Below, piece by piece: positions 36,245 to 45,151 of a stretch of 64,000 nt of DNA. Origin of the DNA: Mesorhizobium loti (GTDB taxonomy: Bacteria; Pseudomonadota; Alphaproteobacteria; Rhizobiales; Rhizobiaceae); assembly GCA_002356515.1 (NCBI GenBank), contig AP017605.1, positions 3,419,001-3,483,000 of the forward strand, read 5' to 3'. The notes beneath the pieces are model-generated. The model had not been told where the DNA came from. It saw only the letters and a program-made list of their open reading frames with translations, and did not search any database. Within the stretch, counting starts at the first letter, position 1; the number at the start of each line of letters is the position of its first letter. The position numbers and the translations under genes were made by a program.

Positions 36245-37282
36245 CTAGAGAGGCCGCGGCCATTCGCTGCGTGGAAGCTCAGCGCCGACACGGAAGTCGA
36301 ACGACAAGACCCTCGTCGCATCGGTGTCGACCTCGCACCGGAAGTTCAGGTGGTACCATGCGGTTGCGGTGCTGAAAGCGACATCAGAGCCGTCAACAAT
36401 ATTGCCCGCTTTCAGCGAAACAGATGGCACCCATTTGGGAAAATAAGAGGCATCCAGCAACTGCTGCTGCAACGCGTTGGCGCAAAGTAGGGCAGCACGC
36501 TGACCCCGAGGCACCCCGTCCATCGCGGTCGTGGCCAGTGCATCTCTGGTAGCGCCTTGCGAGAACAACCTGCGAGCATCCGGAAGGCCCGAACCGTTCC
36601 GAGATGCAGACTTCGAGACCTTTGAAGGGCTGGACTTCGGCGCATTTGCCGGTTTGGGCTTTGGCGCTTCGGCTGATGTGGGAAGCTCGATCTCGCCGTC
36701 GCCGCCATCAGCAGCCAAAGGCGCTGGTGCCGTGCCCTGTTGCTTGGCTACGTCGAGCGCCGCCTGGTTCTCCGCATCCTGTGTCTGCTTGGCGGCCGTC
36801 GTCGCCCGCTGCTCGGCGTCTGGCGGCGTGGCAGGCGGGTTTTCCGCAGGATTCGGCACGACAGGTGGCTTCGAATCGTCGTCCTTGGCCGGCGACGGCG
36901 AGCTGTCCTGGGCGCTGGCCCCATCCAGGGATTTCCTCGGGCCGGTATCCTTGTCGCCGAACTGAAAGACGGGTTTCAGGACCTCGACTGGCGGGGGCTT
37001 CTGCGCCTGCTTTTCCGACGGAGGTGGTTTTTGAACTTTCTGCTGAGGCGGCTTTTCTACTTTCGGTTCCGGCGGCTTAGGCGGCGGTGCAGGAGCAGGT
37101 TTCGGCTTCGACTGATCGGGCGCAGGCACGAGTGCGACATTGACCGGCTGCTCCTCCTGCGGCTGTTGGGGAGGAATTGGCAGGCCATATATCAGGAGCG
37201 CCGCGACAAGCACGTGCAGGATCAGCGATGCGGGAATGCCCCACAACAGATACCGACGCCGTTCTCCTGTCTCGCTCGTCAT
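36245..37282 (-). CDS. DUF930 domain protein with Pro-rich region, tandem copy 2
   Basis: From ATG 37282 the protein has 345 residues: a short basic N-terminus (GERRRYLL), one membrane helix (SLILHVLVAALLIYGL), a long Pro/Lys/Ala-rich region like the periplasm-spanning arm of TonB or TolA, and a C-terminal DUF930 domain. That domain has LCANALQQQLLDASYF, WYHLNFRCEVD and TRVLSFDFRVG (about 260-345). A TTG start at 37318 is also possible. It is a paralogue of the next gene; both ends are closely similar while the Pro-rich middles differ in length. The function is unknown, and a TonB-like envelope role is inferred from architecture only. Confidence 0.85.
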   Translation of the reverse strand: MTSETGERRRYLLWGIPASLILHVLVAALLIYGLPIPPQQPQEEQPVNVALVPAPDQSKPKPAPAPPPKPPEPKVEKPPQQKVQKPPPSEKQAQKPPPVEVLKPVFQFGDKDTGPRKSLDGASAQDSSPSPAKDDDSKPPVVPNPAENPPATPPDAEQRATTAAKQTQDAENQAALDVAKQQGTAPAPLAADGGDGEIELPTSAEAPKPKPANAPKSSPSKVSKSASRNGSGLPDARRLFSQGATRDALATTAMDGVPRGQRAALLCANALQQQLLDASYFPKWVPSVSLKAGNIVDGSDVAFSTATAWYHLNFRCEVDTDATRVLSFDFRVGAELPRSEWPRPL

Positions 37283-37383
37283 CCTGACCGATGTGGAATG
37301 AAATAGCGGCGGCTTCAAGCATAAGCACTGGATTGGCGTAAATTCGCCGCTGGCCTTCGGCATCCAGGGCTCGGCGCGCCGGC

Positions 37384-38553
37384 CTAATTTAGCGGATACT
37401 TGGTGAATCCGCGGCTGGCCCATTCGCCGGGCGGGACCAATGACCCGACACGGAAGTTGAAGGACAGGACCCTCGTCGCGTCGGCGTCGACCTCGCACCG
37501 GAAGTTCAGATTGTACCATTGGGTTCTTGTGCTGAAGGCGGCCTGCGGAGGGTTAAGAACGTTGCCCAGCTTCAGCGGAATGGTTGGCACCCATTTGGGG
37601 GTATAATCGGCACTTTGCAATTCCTGGTCCAGAACGTTGCCGCACAGGTTGGCAACGCGCTGATCGCGCGGCACGTTGTCCATGGAGCTTGTGGCGAACG
37701 CATCGCCCGTTGCTCCCTGCGAGTAAAGCTTCCTGACGCCCGGAAGGCCGGAATAGATCGGCGACCCCGCAGCCTCGGTATTGGCAAGATTTGACCTTCC
37801 TGCCTTCCCGCTTGGGGCTTTGAAGGCTGTTGCGGGTTTGAACCTCATCGGCTTTGCAGGTTTAGGCTTTGCCTTTTCGGCAGAGGGTGGCGGTGCCGGC
37901 TTGTCGCCGGCCTCGGCAGCCAACGGCTTTGGCGCCGCGACCGCTGGTTTTTCGGCGGTTTGCGGCACCGGCTCCTGCTTGTCTGGCTGTTGTTTGTCGG
38001 TGTCCTCAGTCACCTGCTTTTCCTCGCTTTGCGCGGGTTTTTCGTCCGGTGCGGCGGTTGCCGGCTTCTCGTCAGTTTTGACGGGCTCTGTCTGCTGCTG
38101 TTGCGTTGCAGGTGTGGCGGACTGGGTGGGTGCCGGCTTCGGCTCGACGGGCGGCTTCGCAGGCTCATCCTTGGCCGGCGACGGCGCATTGGCTTGAGCG
38201 CTGCCGCCATCGAGAGATTTTTCCGGCCCGGTATCCTTCTTGCCATACTGGAAAACGGGCTTCAGAACCGGTGTGCTCACCGGCTTAGATGGCTGCTCGG
38301 GCGGCTTTTCAACCTTCTGTTCCGGTGGCTTTTCGGCTTTGGGCTGCTTTGGCGGCGGCGGGGGAACAGGTTTCGGCTTCGGCTGATCGGGCGGAGGCAC
38401 GATCGCGACATTGACCGGCTGCTCCTCCTGCGGCTGTTGGGGAGGCATGGGTATACCGTACAACAGGAGCGCCACGACAAGCACGTGCAGGATCAGCGAT
38501 GCGGGGATGCCCCTCAGCAGATTCCGACGCCGTTCTTGTGCCTCGTCCTTCAT
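37384..38553 (-). CDS. DUF930 domain protein with Pro-rich region, tandem copy 1
   Basis: It has the same architecture as its neighbour: basic N-terminus (QERRRNLLRG), single membrane helix (SLILHVLVVALLLYGI), a long Pro/Glu/Lys/Ala/Gln-rich arm of about 190 residues and a C-terminal DUF930 domain with LCGNVLDQELQSADY, WYNLNFRCEVD and TRVLSFNFRVG. ATG 38553 gives 389 residues; TTG 38589 would add 12. Similarity to the neighbouring gene continues upstream of the ATG, so the duplication included the 5' region. The two genes are 101 bases apart on the same strand. Confidence 0.85.
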   Translation of the reverse strand: MKDEAQERRRNLLRGIPASLILHVLVVALLLYGIPMPPQQPQEEQPVNVAIVPPPDQPKPKPVPPPPPKQPKAEKPPEQKVEKPPEQPSKPVSTPVLKPVFQYGKKDTGPEKSLDGGSAQANAPSPAKDEPAKPPVEPKPAPTQSATPATQQQQTEPVKTDEKPATAAPDEKPAQSEEKQVTEDTDKQQPDKQEPVPQTAEKPAVAAPKPLAAEAGDKPAPPPSAEKAKPKPAKPMRFKPATAFKAPSGKAGRSNLANTEAAGSPIYSGLPGVRKLYSQGATGDAFATSSMDNVPRDQRVANLCGNVLDQELQSADYTPKWVPTIPLKLGNVLNPPQAAFSTRTQWYNLNFRCEVDADATRVLSFNFRVGSLVPPGEWASRGFTKYPLN

Positions 38554-38701
38554 CCTGACGGATTTGGAACGAAATAGCGGCAGCTTCAAGCATAGGCACG
38601 GGATTGGCGCGGTTTAGCCGCTGACACCTTGGTGATCAGGACCACCATGCGCAGGCCGTGTTCCCTACGCGCAACTCAAAGCCGCCAAGCAGGGTCCAGC
38701 A

Positions 38702-39784
38702 TCATCGCAAGGCTGTCCCTGCGGCCGGGATAAGCCAGCCGGACTTTATCCGCAGCCGTGCGTAGGCCCCGCTCTCCAACGTGACCGGGTCTGGTTGTTC
38801 GAAGTGCAAGGTAAGATCGGGACCGGCGGCAGGCGCGAATTCGATGCGCGCGGCACCTCCCTGATAGATCACCCGCTTGACCAAACCGTCGAGGCCCGCG
38901 CCATCGGGCGACACATCGAGATCGGCCGACCGGCAGCAGATCTTTGCACCCTCACGCGGCCGCTCACCGGACCGGCAGCGGACCACTAGTTCGGCTCCCA
39001 GAACCCAGACCTTGCAATGGCCGCCTTCTTCTCCCGTCAAGACATCGGCTGGCAGCAGCATGCCTTGCGAGATGAAGGACGCCACCATCTCATTTGCCGG
39101 CTCATGATAGAGTTCGCGCGGCGGCGCCAGCTGCGCCAGGCGCCCGTGATCCATCACCGCGATGCGGTCGGCCAGCGCCATCGCCTCGGCCTGATCATGG
39201 GTGATGTAGACGATGGTCGTGCCGGTGCGCTTGTGGAAGGCGGCGAACTCGTCCTCCATCGAGGCCCTGAGATGCACGTCGAGATTGGCGAGCGGCTCGT
39301 CGAACAGCACAAGCGACGGCGCGGCGACAAGGCAACGCGCCAGCGCGACGCGTTGCCGCTGGCCGCCGGAAAGATTGGCCGGCCTACGCTCGCCCAGCCC
39401 CTGCAGATTGACCAAGGCAAGCGCATCCTCGACCTTCCGGCGCGCGACCGCCTTGTCGAGCTTGGCCACCTTCAGCGAATAGCCGATATTCTCGGCCACC
39501 GTCATATGCGGCCACAGCGCATAGTTCTGGAAGACGATGCCGACGCGCCGCTTTTCCGGCGCGACGCTGCCGCCGCTGTTCGACATGACCTCGCTGCCGA
39601 TGCGGATTTCGCCTGACGTGACTTTCTCGAAGCCGGCAATGAGCCTGAGCAACGTCGTCTTGCCGCAGCCGGAAGGTCCGAGCACCGCCAGGAACTCGCC
39701 GTCGGCGACGTCGATCGAGACATCCTTGACCGCATCGAAGTCGGCGAAGCTCTTGGTCACATGGTCCAGGATCAGTCGCGCCAC
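38702..39784 (-). CDS. ABC transporter ATP-binding protein (FbpC/PotA-type)
   Basis: The GTG start at 39784 has GGAG eight bases upstream and overlaps the permease 3' end by 13 bases; it gives 360 residues. Walker A GPSGCGKTT, signature LSGGQRQRVALARC, Walker B VLFDEPLANLD and the switch His in YITHDQAEA are intact. A C-terminal TOBE-like domain follows residue 240. It powers the import system whose permease and binding protein are encoded upstream. Confidence 0.94.
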   Translation of the reverse strand: MARLILDHVTKSFADFDAVKDVSIDVADGEFLAVLGPSGCGKTTLLRLIAGFEKVTSGEIRIGSEVMSNSGGSVAPEKRRVGIVFQNYALWPHMTVAENIGYSLKVAKLDKAVARRKVEDALALVNLQGLGERRPANLSGGQRQRVALARCLVAAPSLVLFDEPLANLDVHLRASMEDEFAAFHKRTGTTIVYITHDQAEAMALADRIAVMDHGRLAQLAPPRELYHEPANEMVASFISQGMLLPADVLTGEEGGHCKVWVLGAELVVRCRSGERPREGAKICCRSADLDVSPDGAGLDGLVKRVIYQGGAARIEFAPAAGPDLTLHFEQPDPVTLESGAYARLRIKSGWLIPAAGTALR

Positions 39785-41475
39785 GGCAGCACTCCACTGG
39801 GAAGGTAGGGGGCAAGCAGATTGGTCACCAGCATCAGCGCGAAGGTGACCGTAACCGTGATGACCGACATCGCCGCCGCGTAGTTGGAATCGCCGCCCTG
39901 CTCGAAGGAAAACATGACCACGCCAATGGTTTCCGAGCCTGAAGACCACAGCAGCGCCGAGACGGTGAGTTCGCTGAGCGCCGTCATGAAGATCAGCAGG
40001 CCACCGGCGATCGCCGCCGGCGCAACCAGTGGAAAGATGATGGTGCGCATGCGCGTAAATAGACCGGCGCCCGCCACTTGGGCTGCTTCCTCCAGCGTCC
40101 GGTCGATCTGGTGATAACCGCTGATGGTCGGCCGCAGCGCCAGCACCAGGAAGCGGGCGAGGTAGGCGTAGAGGATGATCCAGACCGTGTTGTAGAGCTG
40201 GATGCCGGTCAACGGGATCGGCCGCAGGAACAAGAGCAGCGAGGCGATCGCCAGCACCACGCCCGGCAAGGCATAGGGCAGTTCGATCGACAGGTTGAGC
40301 AGCCGCACCCAGCGCTGCTTGCCCCAGGCGATGAGATAGCCAACTGGCACGGCGACGACGACCGCGAAGAAGGCGGTGGCGATCGACAGCCCGAAACTGT
40401 TGAAGAAGGCGCGGTTGGCGGCATCGTGCTCGAACAGCACGAAGCGGTAATTGTCGAGCGTCGCCGTCTTTGCGGTGAGCGCGATGCCATAGCCGGGTAC
40501 AAGCGATGTCAGCACCAGCCCGAACAGCGGCAGGAATAGCACTAGGATGATCAGAAGCCACATGGCGGCCTGGACGACAGGCCGCCAGCGGCCGAGCTCA
40601 TAGGGTTCAGCCGGCAGCGATGTCGAAGGGATGCGGTAGTCGCGGCGGCGACTCACCACTTCCTGGGCAAGGATGCCGGCCATGGCGATGACGCCGATCA
40701 GCACCGACAGGAACGCGGTCTCGCCGAGCACGGCCGGACCGCCGCCGGCCAGCTTCTGATAGATGAGCGTCGGCAGCACCAGATAGTTGGCGGGGATGCC
40801 GAGAAAGGCCGGAATGCCGAAATTGCCGACACAGGAGACGAAAGCCAGTGCGGCCGCCGCCATGATCGAGGGCGTCATCAAGGGCAGAACGATGGTGACC
40901 AGCACGGTGAACCAGCCGGCACCGCCGGCGCGCGCGGCCTCGACCAGTTCGCGCGGCAGCTTGCGCAGCCCGGCCCGCACCAGCAGGAAGACCAGCGGGC
41001 CATATTGCACGCCGAGCAGCAGGATGATGCCCGAGGTCGAATAGAGCGGGTTCTTCGTGCCGAGCGGCGGTGCCGCGCCAAACAGCTTGAGGAAAGGGCT
41101 TGCCGGACCGAACAATTGCAGCCAGGCCAGCGCCGTAACCTGCGGCGCGATCATCAGCGGCATGACGTAGCACAGCACCAAAGCGCTGCGGCCGCGTATG
41201 TCGGTCAGCGAGACCAGCACCGCCACCAGCGTTCCCGACAGCACGGCAAGCAAGGTGCCGCCAATGCCGACGACCAGCGTATGCCATGTCGCGATCCACG
41301 TCGCCGGGCTTCTCAAGCCCGCCTCCACGGCCATGGTCGACAGCGTGCCGCCGGGTGCCACGATCTCCTTGATGAGGCGCAGCATGGGCAGCAGCGAAAG
41401 CAGCACAATGACGACGGCTACCGCCGCCATCAGGGCCATTTCCTGGCTCCGGCTTTCCCTGATGCGTGTCGGCAT
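39772..41475 (-). CDS. ABC transporter permease, fused double-domain (FbpB-type)
   Basis: The 567-residue protein (ATG 41475; an ATG at 41520 would add 15 Pro-rich residues) has about twelve membrane helices in two halves. Each half carries an ATPase-contact loop of the EAAxxxGA type (LVEAARAGGAGWFTVL and LEEAAQVAGAGLFTRM). This double permease layout is typical of Fe3+, thiosulfate, phosphonate and polyamine-type importers. It lies between the binding-protein gene and the ATPase gene on the minus strand. Confidence 0.93.
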   Translation of the reverse strand: MPTRIRESRSQEMALMAAVAVVIVLLSLLPMLRLIKEIVAPGGTLSTMAVEAGLRSPATWIATWHTLVVGIGGTLLAVLSGTLVAVLVSLTDIRGRSALVLCYVMPLMIAPQVTALAWLQLFGPASPFLKLFGAAPPLGTKNPLYSTSGIILLLGVQYGPLVFLLVRAGLRKLPRELVEAARAGGAGWFTVLVTIVLPLMTPSIMAAAALAFVSCVGNFGIPAFLGIPANYLVLPTLIYQKLAGGGPAVLGETAFLSVLIGVIAMAGILAQEVVSRRRDYRIPSTSLPAEPYELGRWRPVVQAAMWLLIILVLFLPLFGLVLTSLVPGYGIALTAKTATLDNYRFVLFEHDAANRAFFNSFGLSIATAFFAVVVAVPVGYLIAWGKQRWVRLLNLSIELPYALPGVVLAIASLLLFLRPIPLTGIQLYNTVWIILYAYLARFLVLALRPTISGYHQIDRTLEEAAQVAGAGLFTRMRTIIFPLVAPAAIAGGLLIFMTALSELTVSALLWSSGSETIGVVMFSFEQGGDSNYAAAMSVITVTVTFALMLVTNLLAPYLPSGVLPWRD

Positions 41476-41538
41476 GATTGCGCGTCCTGGGATCGGTGCG
41501 GGCGGGATGCCGATCGGCATCCCGCCGCAATTGCCGGC

Positions 41539-42525
41539 TCAACCGCCGAACAGTTCCTGGAACTTGGCCTTGTCGGCGTCGGTCTTGGCGACGATCGCCT
41601 TGGTGTCGAACGGCATCACCTTGACCTTGACGCCTTCCGGCAGCCAGTCGGGGCGGCCGATCGAGGTGCGCGCCGGCAGATAGCCCATGGACAGCGCCAG
41701 CTTCTGGCCTTCATCGGACAGAATGAAATCGACGAACTTCTTGGCGCCGTCGACATTTCTAGCGGTCTTCATGATGGCGACGGGTTCAGTCACGGCGGGC
41801 ACGCCCTCGCTCGGGAACACGAACTCGACAGGCGAGCCTTTCTTCTTGGCGTTCATCGCCATGAAGTCGACGAGGATGCCATAGGGCTTCTCGCCCGATG
41901 CCACCGACTTCAGCACCGCGCCGTTGCCGCGCACGCTGACGGTGTTGTTGGTCTTCAGCCTCTGGAAGAAATCCCAGCCATAGTTGGCATCGCCGGCAAA
42001 ACCGGAAAGCAGATAGGCGGCGGCACCCGAATAGAGCGGGCTCGGCATGATCAGGCCATCGGCATAGGCGGGCTTGGCCAGATCGGCCCAATGCTCAGGC
42101 TTTTGCGTGGCCGCGGTGTTGTAGACGATGCCGGTGGTGATCAGCTTGCTGCCGAAATAGGTCTTGCCGGCGTCATAGGCATCCGCCTCGATGCCCTCGA
42201 GCTTGGCTTCGGGATAGGGCAGCAGCCGGTCGTCCTTCTTCAACAGCTCCATCGAGACCGCATCGGCGATCAAGAGCACGTCGGGCTGCGGGCTGCCCGC
42301 AGCGAACTCGGCCGCCATCTTGGTCAGGATGTCGCTGGTTCCGGAGCGATAGATGGTCACGTCGATGCCGGGCTGCGCCTTCTTGAAGGCGTCCACGGTC
42401 TTGGCCGCATCAGCTTCCGGCTGCGATGTGTAGAGCGTCAGAGTTTCGGCGTTTGCCACGCCGGCAAACAAAGTTGCCGCGAGCGCCAGCTGGCTGGCCA
42501 GCAGCTTGATGAGTAGCGTCTTCAT
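41539..42525 (-). CDS. ABC transporter substrate-binding protein (Fe3+/2-aminoethylphosphonate type)
   Basis: The 328-residue precursor has a signal peptide (1-26, ANA-ET). The mature protein begins with TLTLYTSQPE, as in the FbpA/AfuA and 2-aminoethylphosphonate-binding groups. It includes DVLLIADAVSM, GSKLITTGIVYN and a C-terminal DFILSDEGQKLA. The twin-Tyr iron ligands of FbpA are not evident, so a substrate other than ferric iron (phosphonate, organophosphate or similar) is quite possible. It is the first gene of the transporter operon. Confidence 0.9.
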   Translation of the reverse strand: MKTLLIKLLASQLALAATLFAGVANAETLTLYTSQPEADAAKTVDAFKKAQPGIDVTIYRSGTSDILTKMAAEFAAGSPQPDVLLIADAVSMELLKKDDRLLPYPEAKLEGIEADAYDAGKTYFGSKLITTGIVYNTAATQKPEHWADLAKPAYADGLIMPSPLYSGAAAYLLSGFAGDANYGWDFFQRLKTNNTVSVRGNGAVLKSVASGEKPYGILVDFMAMNAKKKGSPVEFVFPSEGVPAVTEPVAIMKTARNVDGAKKFVDFILSDEGQKLALSMGYLPARTSIGRPDWLPEGVKVKVMPFDTKAIVAKTDADKAKFQELFGG

Positions 42526-42686
42526 GAGACCTCCTGTCTTGTCCGTGCATGAGCGGTCCGGTGTTGTGGCCGGTTCCCGTCCCCTCCCTGCACGGCGCGT
42601 ATGACTGGTGGATGACAGCGCACACGCGCGATCAGATCAAGCGACAGCCTGGCATGAAATGCTCTCGCGGCACGACAAGAGGGGCC

Positions 42687-42706
42687 TGCGGAAGTGACCT
42701 TCCGCA
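42687..42706 (-). terminator. Possible terminator hairpin after the E2 gene
   Basis: A perfect 8-base stem TGCGGAAG/CTTCCGCA with a 4-base loop lies about 80 bases past the E2 stop on the minus strand. No proper T-run follows. Apart from this, the 259 bases between the E2 gene and the transporter operon show nothing. Confidence 0.35.
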
Positions 42707-42784
42707 AGCCTCATGACCATTGTGGCCGCTGGCGCAACTGGCGCCCGGAACTATGCTTTCCCGACCCGTCAAAGACGCCTTGAT

Positions 42785-44149
42785 CTAGACCAGCATGCCC
42801 ATCGGGTTCTCGATCAGCCGCTTGAAGGCGACCAGCAACTCGGCGCCGAGCGCTCCATCAACGGCGCGATGGTCGGTCGACAGTGTCACCGACATCACGG
42901 TCGCGATCTTGATCTCGCCATTCTTGACCACCGCCCGCTCCTCGCCGGCACCGACCGCCAGGATCGTCGCATGCGGCGGGTTGATGACCGCGGCAAAGTC
43001 CTTGATGCCGAACATGCCGAGGTTCGACACCGCCGTGGTGCCGCCCTGGTACTCTTCCGGCTTCAGCTTGCGGCTGCGCGCGCGGCTGGCCAGATCCTTC
43101 ATCTCGTTGGAGATGGTGGACAGCGTCTTTTCGTCCGCATGCCGGATGATCGGCGTGATCAGGCCACCGGGGATCGACACGGCGACACCGACATCGGCAT
43201 GCTTGTGCTTGACCATGGCGCTCTCGGTCCACGAGGCATTGGCATCCGGCACCGCCTTCAATGCCAAGGCCATCGCCTTGATGACCATGTCGTTGACCGA
43301 CAGCTTGTAGGCGGGAGCCTCGCCCTTGTCGGTCTTTTTCATCGGTGCCGCGGCATTGATCTGCGTGCGCAGTGCGAGCAACGCATCGAGTTCACAGTCA
43401 AGCGTCAGGTAGAAATGCGGGATGGTGGATTTTGCTTCGACCAGACGGCGCGCGATGGTCTTGCGCATATTGTCGTGCGGGACAAGTTCGTAGGAGCCCT
43501 CCTCGAACAGCTTCAGCACCTGATCGTCCGACATCGCCTTCACGGCAGGAGCGGAAGCAGCAGCGGCGGCGGGAGCTTCAGGAGCCAATGCTGGGGCCTC
43601 TTTGGCACCGCCCTTGGCAATCGCCGCGTCAATATCCGCCTTGACCACGCGGCCGTAAGGACCGGTGCCGGTGACACTGGCAAGGGCAAGGCCCGCCTCA
43701 CGCGCCAGACGTCGGGCAAGCGGTGTCGCGCGTGCGCCCGACGGCGATTGGCCAATCTCCCCCCTTGTAGGGGAGATCCCCGGCAGGGCAGAGGGGGGCG
43801 TGACAGAATACGACGTTGGCGGGACAGCGCCCCCCTCTGTCGACTTGGTCGACATCTCCCCCACAAGGGGGGAGATTGGCGCCGTGTCTTGCTTGGCCCC
43901 ATAAGCCTCGCCATCGGCATATATCCAGGCGACCGGCGCGCCGACCGGAATGTCGACGCCTTCCTTGCCGGTCACGTCGCGCAGCACGCCGCTGGCCGGC
44001 GCATCGATCTCCATCGCCGCCTTGTCGGTCTCGATCTCGAACAGCACATCGCCCTTCTTGACGTGCGCGCCTTCCTCGGCGAACCAGCGCGAAATCTGTC
44101 CGGTCGCCATGTCCATGTCGACCTTGGGAAGGATGACTTCGGTCGGCAT
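42785..44149 (-). CDS. Dihydrolipoamide acyltransferase (E2) of a pyruvate/acetoin-dehydrogenase-type complex
   Basis: The 454-residue E2 core enzyme has a lipoyl domain (1-80) with lipoyl-Lys K43 (ETDKAAME), a peripheral-subunit-binding domain (about 138-175, ATPLARRLAREAG and GPYGRVVK), and a catalytic domain (about 220-454) with STDHRAVDGALGAE. The linker between lipoyl and binding domains (residues 91-133) is encoded entirely by a 128-base palindromic repeat, see that entry. It starts three bases after the E1beta stop. No E3 (dihydrolipoamide dehydrogenase) gene is in the window, so E3 must come from elsewhere. The 2-oxo acid substrate is not known. Confidence 0.94.
   Translation of the reverse strand: MPTEVILPKVDMDMATGQISRWFAEEGAHVKKGDVLFEIETDKAAMEIDAPASGVLRDVTGKEGVDIPVGAPVAWIYADGEAYGAKQDTAPISPLVGEMSTKSTEGGAVPPTSYSVTPPSALPGISPTRGEIGQSPSGARATPLARRLAREAGLALASVTGTGPYGRVVKADIDAAIAKGGAKEAPALAPEAPAAAAASAPAVKAMSDDQVLKLFEEGSYELVPHDNMRKTIARRLVEAKSTIPHFYLTLDCELDALLALRTQINAAAPMKKTDKGEAPAYKLSVNDMVIKAMALALKAVPDANASWTESAMVKHKHADVGVAVSIPGGLITPIIRHADEKTLSTISNEMKDLASRARSRKLKPEEYQGGTTAVSNLGMFGIKDFAAVINPPHATILAVGAGEERAVVKNGEIKIATVMSVTLSTDHRAVDGALGAELLVAFKRLIENPMGMLV
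43752..43879. repeat. Palindromic repeat inserted in frame inside the E2 coding sequence
   Basis: The 128-base element has 26-base terminal inverted repeats (CCAATCTCCCCCCTTGT... on both strands, one mismatch). Inside are nested inverted segments (GCAGAGGGGGGCG against CGCCCCCCTCTGT). It encodes residues 91-133 of E2 without breaking the frame, reading ISPLVGEMSTKSTEGG at one end and LPGISPTRGEIGQ at the other. Similar peptide strings occur at scattered places in rhizobial proteins (from memory), which marks it as a mobile palindromic element. Confidence 0.88.
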
Positions 44150-44152
44150 GTC

Positions 44153-45151
44153 TCAGCGAACCCCTTTGACGAGGTCGCGTGCGGCGGTGATGATGTCGGG
44201 TACCTGCGGTACCGTCGCTTTCTCCAGCTCCGGATTGTAGGGGATCGGCGTCTCGGCGCCGCCCAGCCGCACGATCGGTGCGTCGAGATAGTCGAACGCC
44301 TCGCTCTCGGCGATCATGGCGCTGACCTCGGCGCCGATGCCCAGTGTCTTGACCGCTTCGTAGACGCACATCAGCCGCGACGTCTTCTTGACGCTGTCGA
44401 TGACCGTCTGCTTGTCCATCGGCCGGATGGTCCTGAGATCGACGACTTCGACGTCGATGCCCTCGGCCTCCAGCGTGGCGGCGGCATCGAGCGCCTTCTG
44501 CACCATGATCGAGGTGGCGACGATGGTAAGATCGCGGCCTTCGCGGCGGATGTCGGCCTTGCCGATCGGCACGGTGTAATAGCCCTCGGGCACCGGACCC
44601 TTCATCTTGTAGAGCAGCTTGTGCTCGAAGATCATCACCGGATCGGGATCGGCGACCGCTGCCAGAAGCATGCCCTTGGCGTCATAGGGCGTCGCCGGCT
44701 GGATGACCTTCAGGCCCGGCACATGGCCGAGCCAGGCTTCAAGGCTTTGGCTGTGCTGCGCGGCGGCACCCGTGCCCGAGCCGGCGGGAAAGCGCATCAC
44801 CACGGGCACCGAAACCTCGCCGCCCAGCATGAAGCGCATCTTGGCCGCCTGGTTGACGATCTGCTCCATGGCAAGCGTGGCGAAATCGGAAAACTGGAAC
44901 TCGAAGATCGGCCGCATGCCGGTGAGCGCAGCGCCAACCGCAACGCCCGCGCCGCCCAGTTCCGAAATCGGCGTATCGATCACGCGCTCCGTGCCATAGC
45001 GCTCGACCAGATCGCCGGTCACCTGGAAGGCGCCGCCATAGACGCCGATGTCCTCGCCCATCAGGAAGACGCGTTCGTCCATGTCCATGGCGATCGCCAT
45101 GGCTTCCTGGATCGCCTGGGCGTAGCTCAGTTCACGCACCATCGCGTCCAT
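44153..45151 (-). CDS. 2-oxo acid/acetoin dehydrogenase E1 component, beta subunit
   Basis: It is the beta subunit of the thiamine-diphosphate E1. ATG 45151 overlaps the E1alpha stop by one base (TGATG), giving 332 residues; the adjacent GTG 45154 is less likely. Typical segments are the N-terminal [29 protein letters not shown], the transketolase-type [16 protein letters not shown] and a C-terminal [16 protein letters not shown]. The length and last motif are closer to AcoB/PdhB-type E1beta than to branched-chain enzymes. Confidence 0.94.
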   Translation of the reverse strand: MDAMVRELSYAQAIQEAMAIAMDMDERVFLMGEDIGVYGGAFQVTGDLVERYGTERVIDTPISELGGAGVAVGAALTGMRPIFEFQFSDFATLAMEQIVNQAAKMRFMLGGEVSVPVVMRFPAGSGTGAAAQHSQSLEAWLGHVPGLKVIQPATPYDAKGMLLAAVADPDPVMIFEHKLLYKMKGPVPEGYYTVPIGKADIRREGRDLTIVATSIMVQKALDAAATLEAEGIDVEVVDLRTIRPMDKQTVIDSVKKTSRLMCVYEAVKTLGIGAEVSAMIAESEAFDYLDAPIVRLGGAETPIPYNPELEKATVPQVPDIITAARDLVKGVR

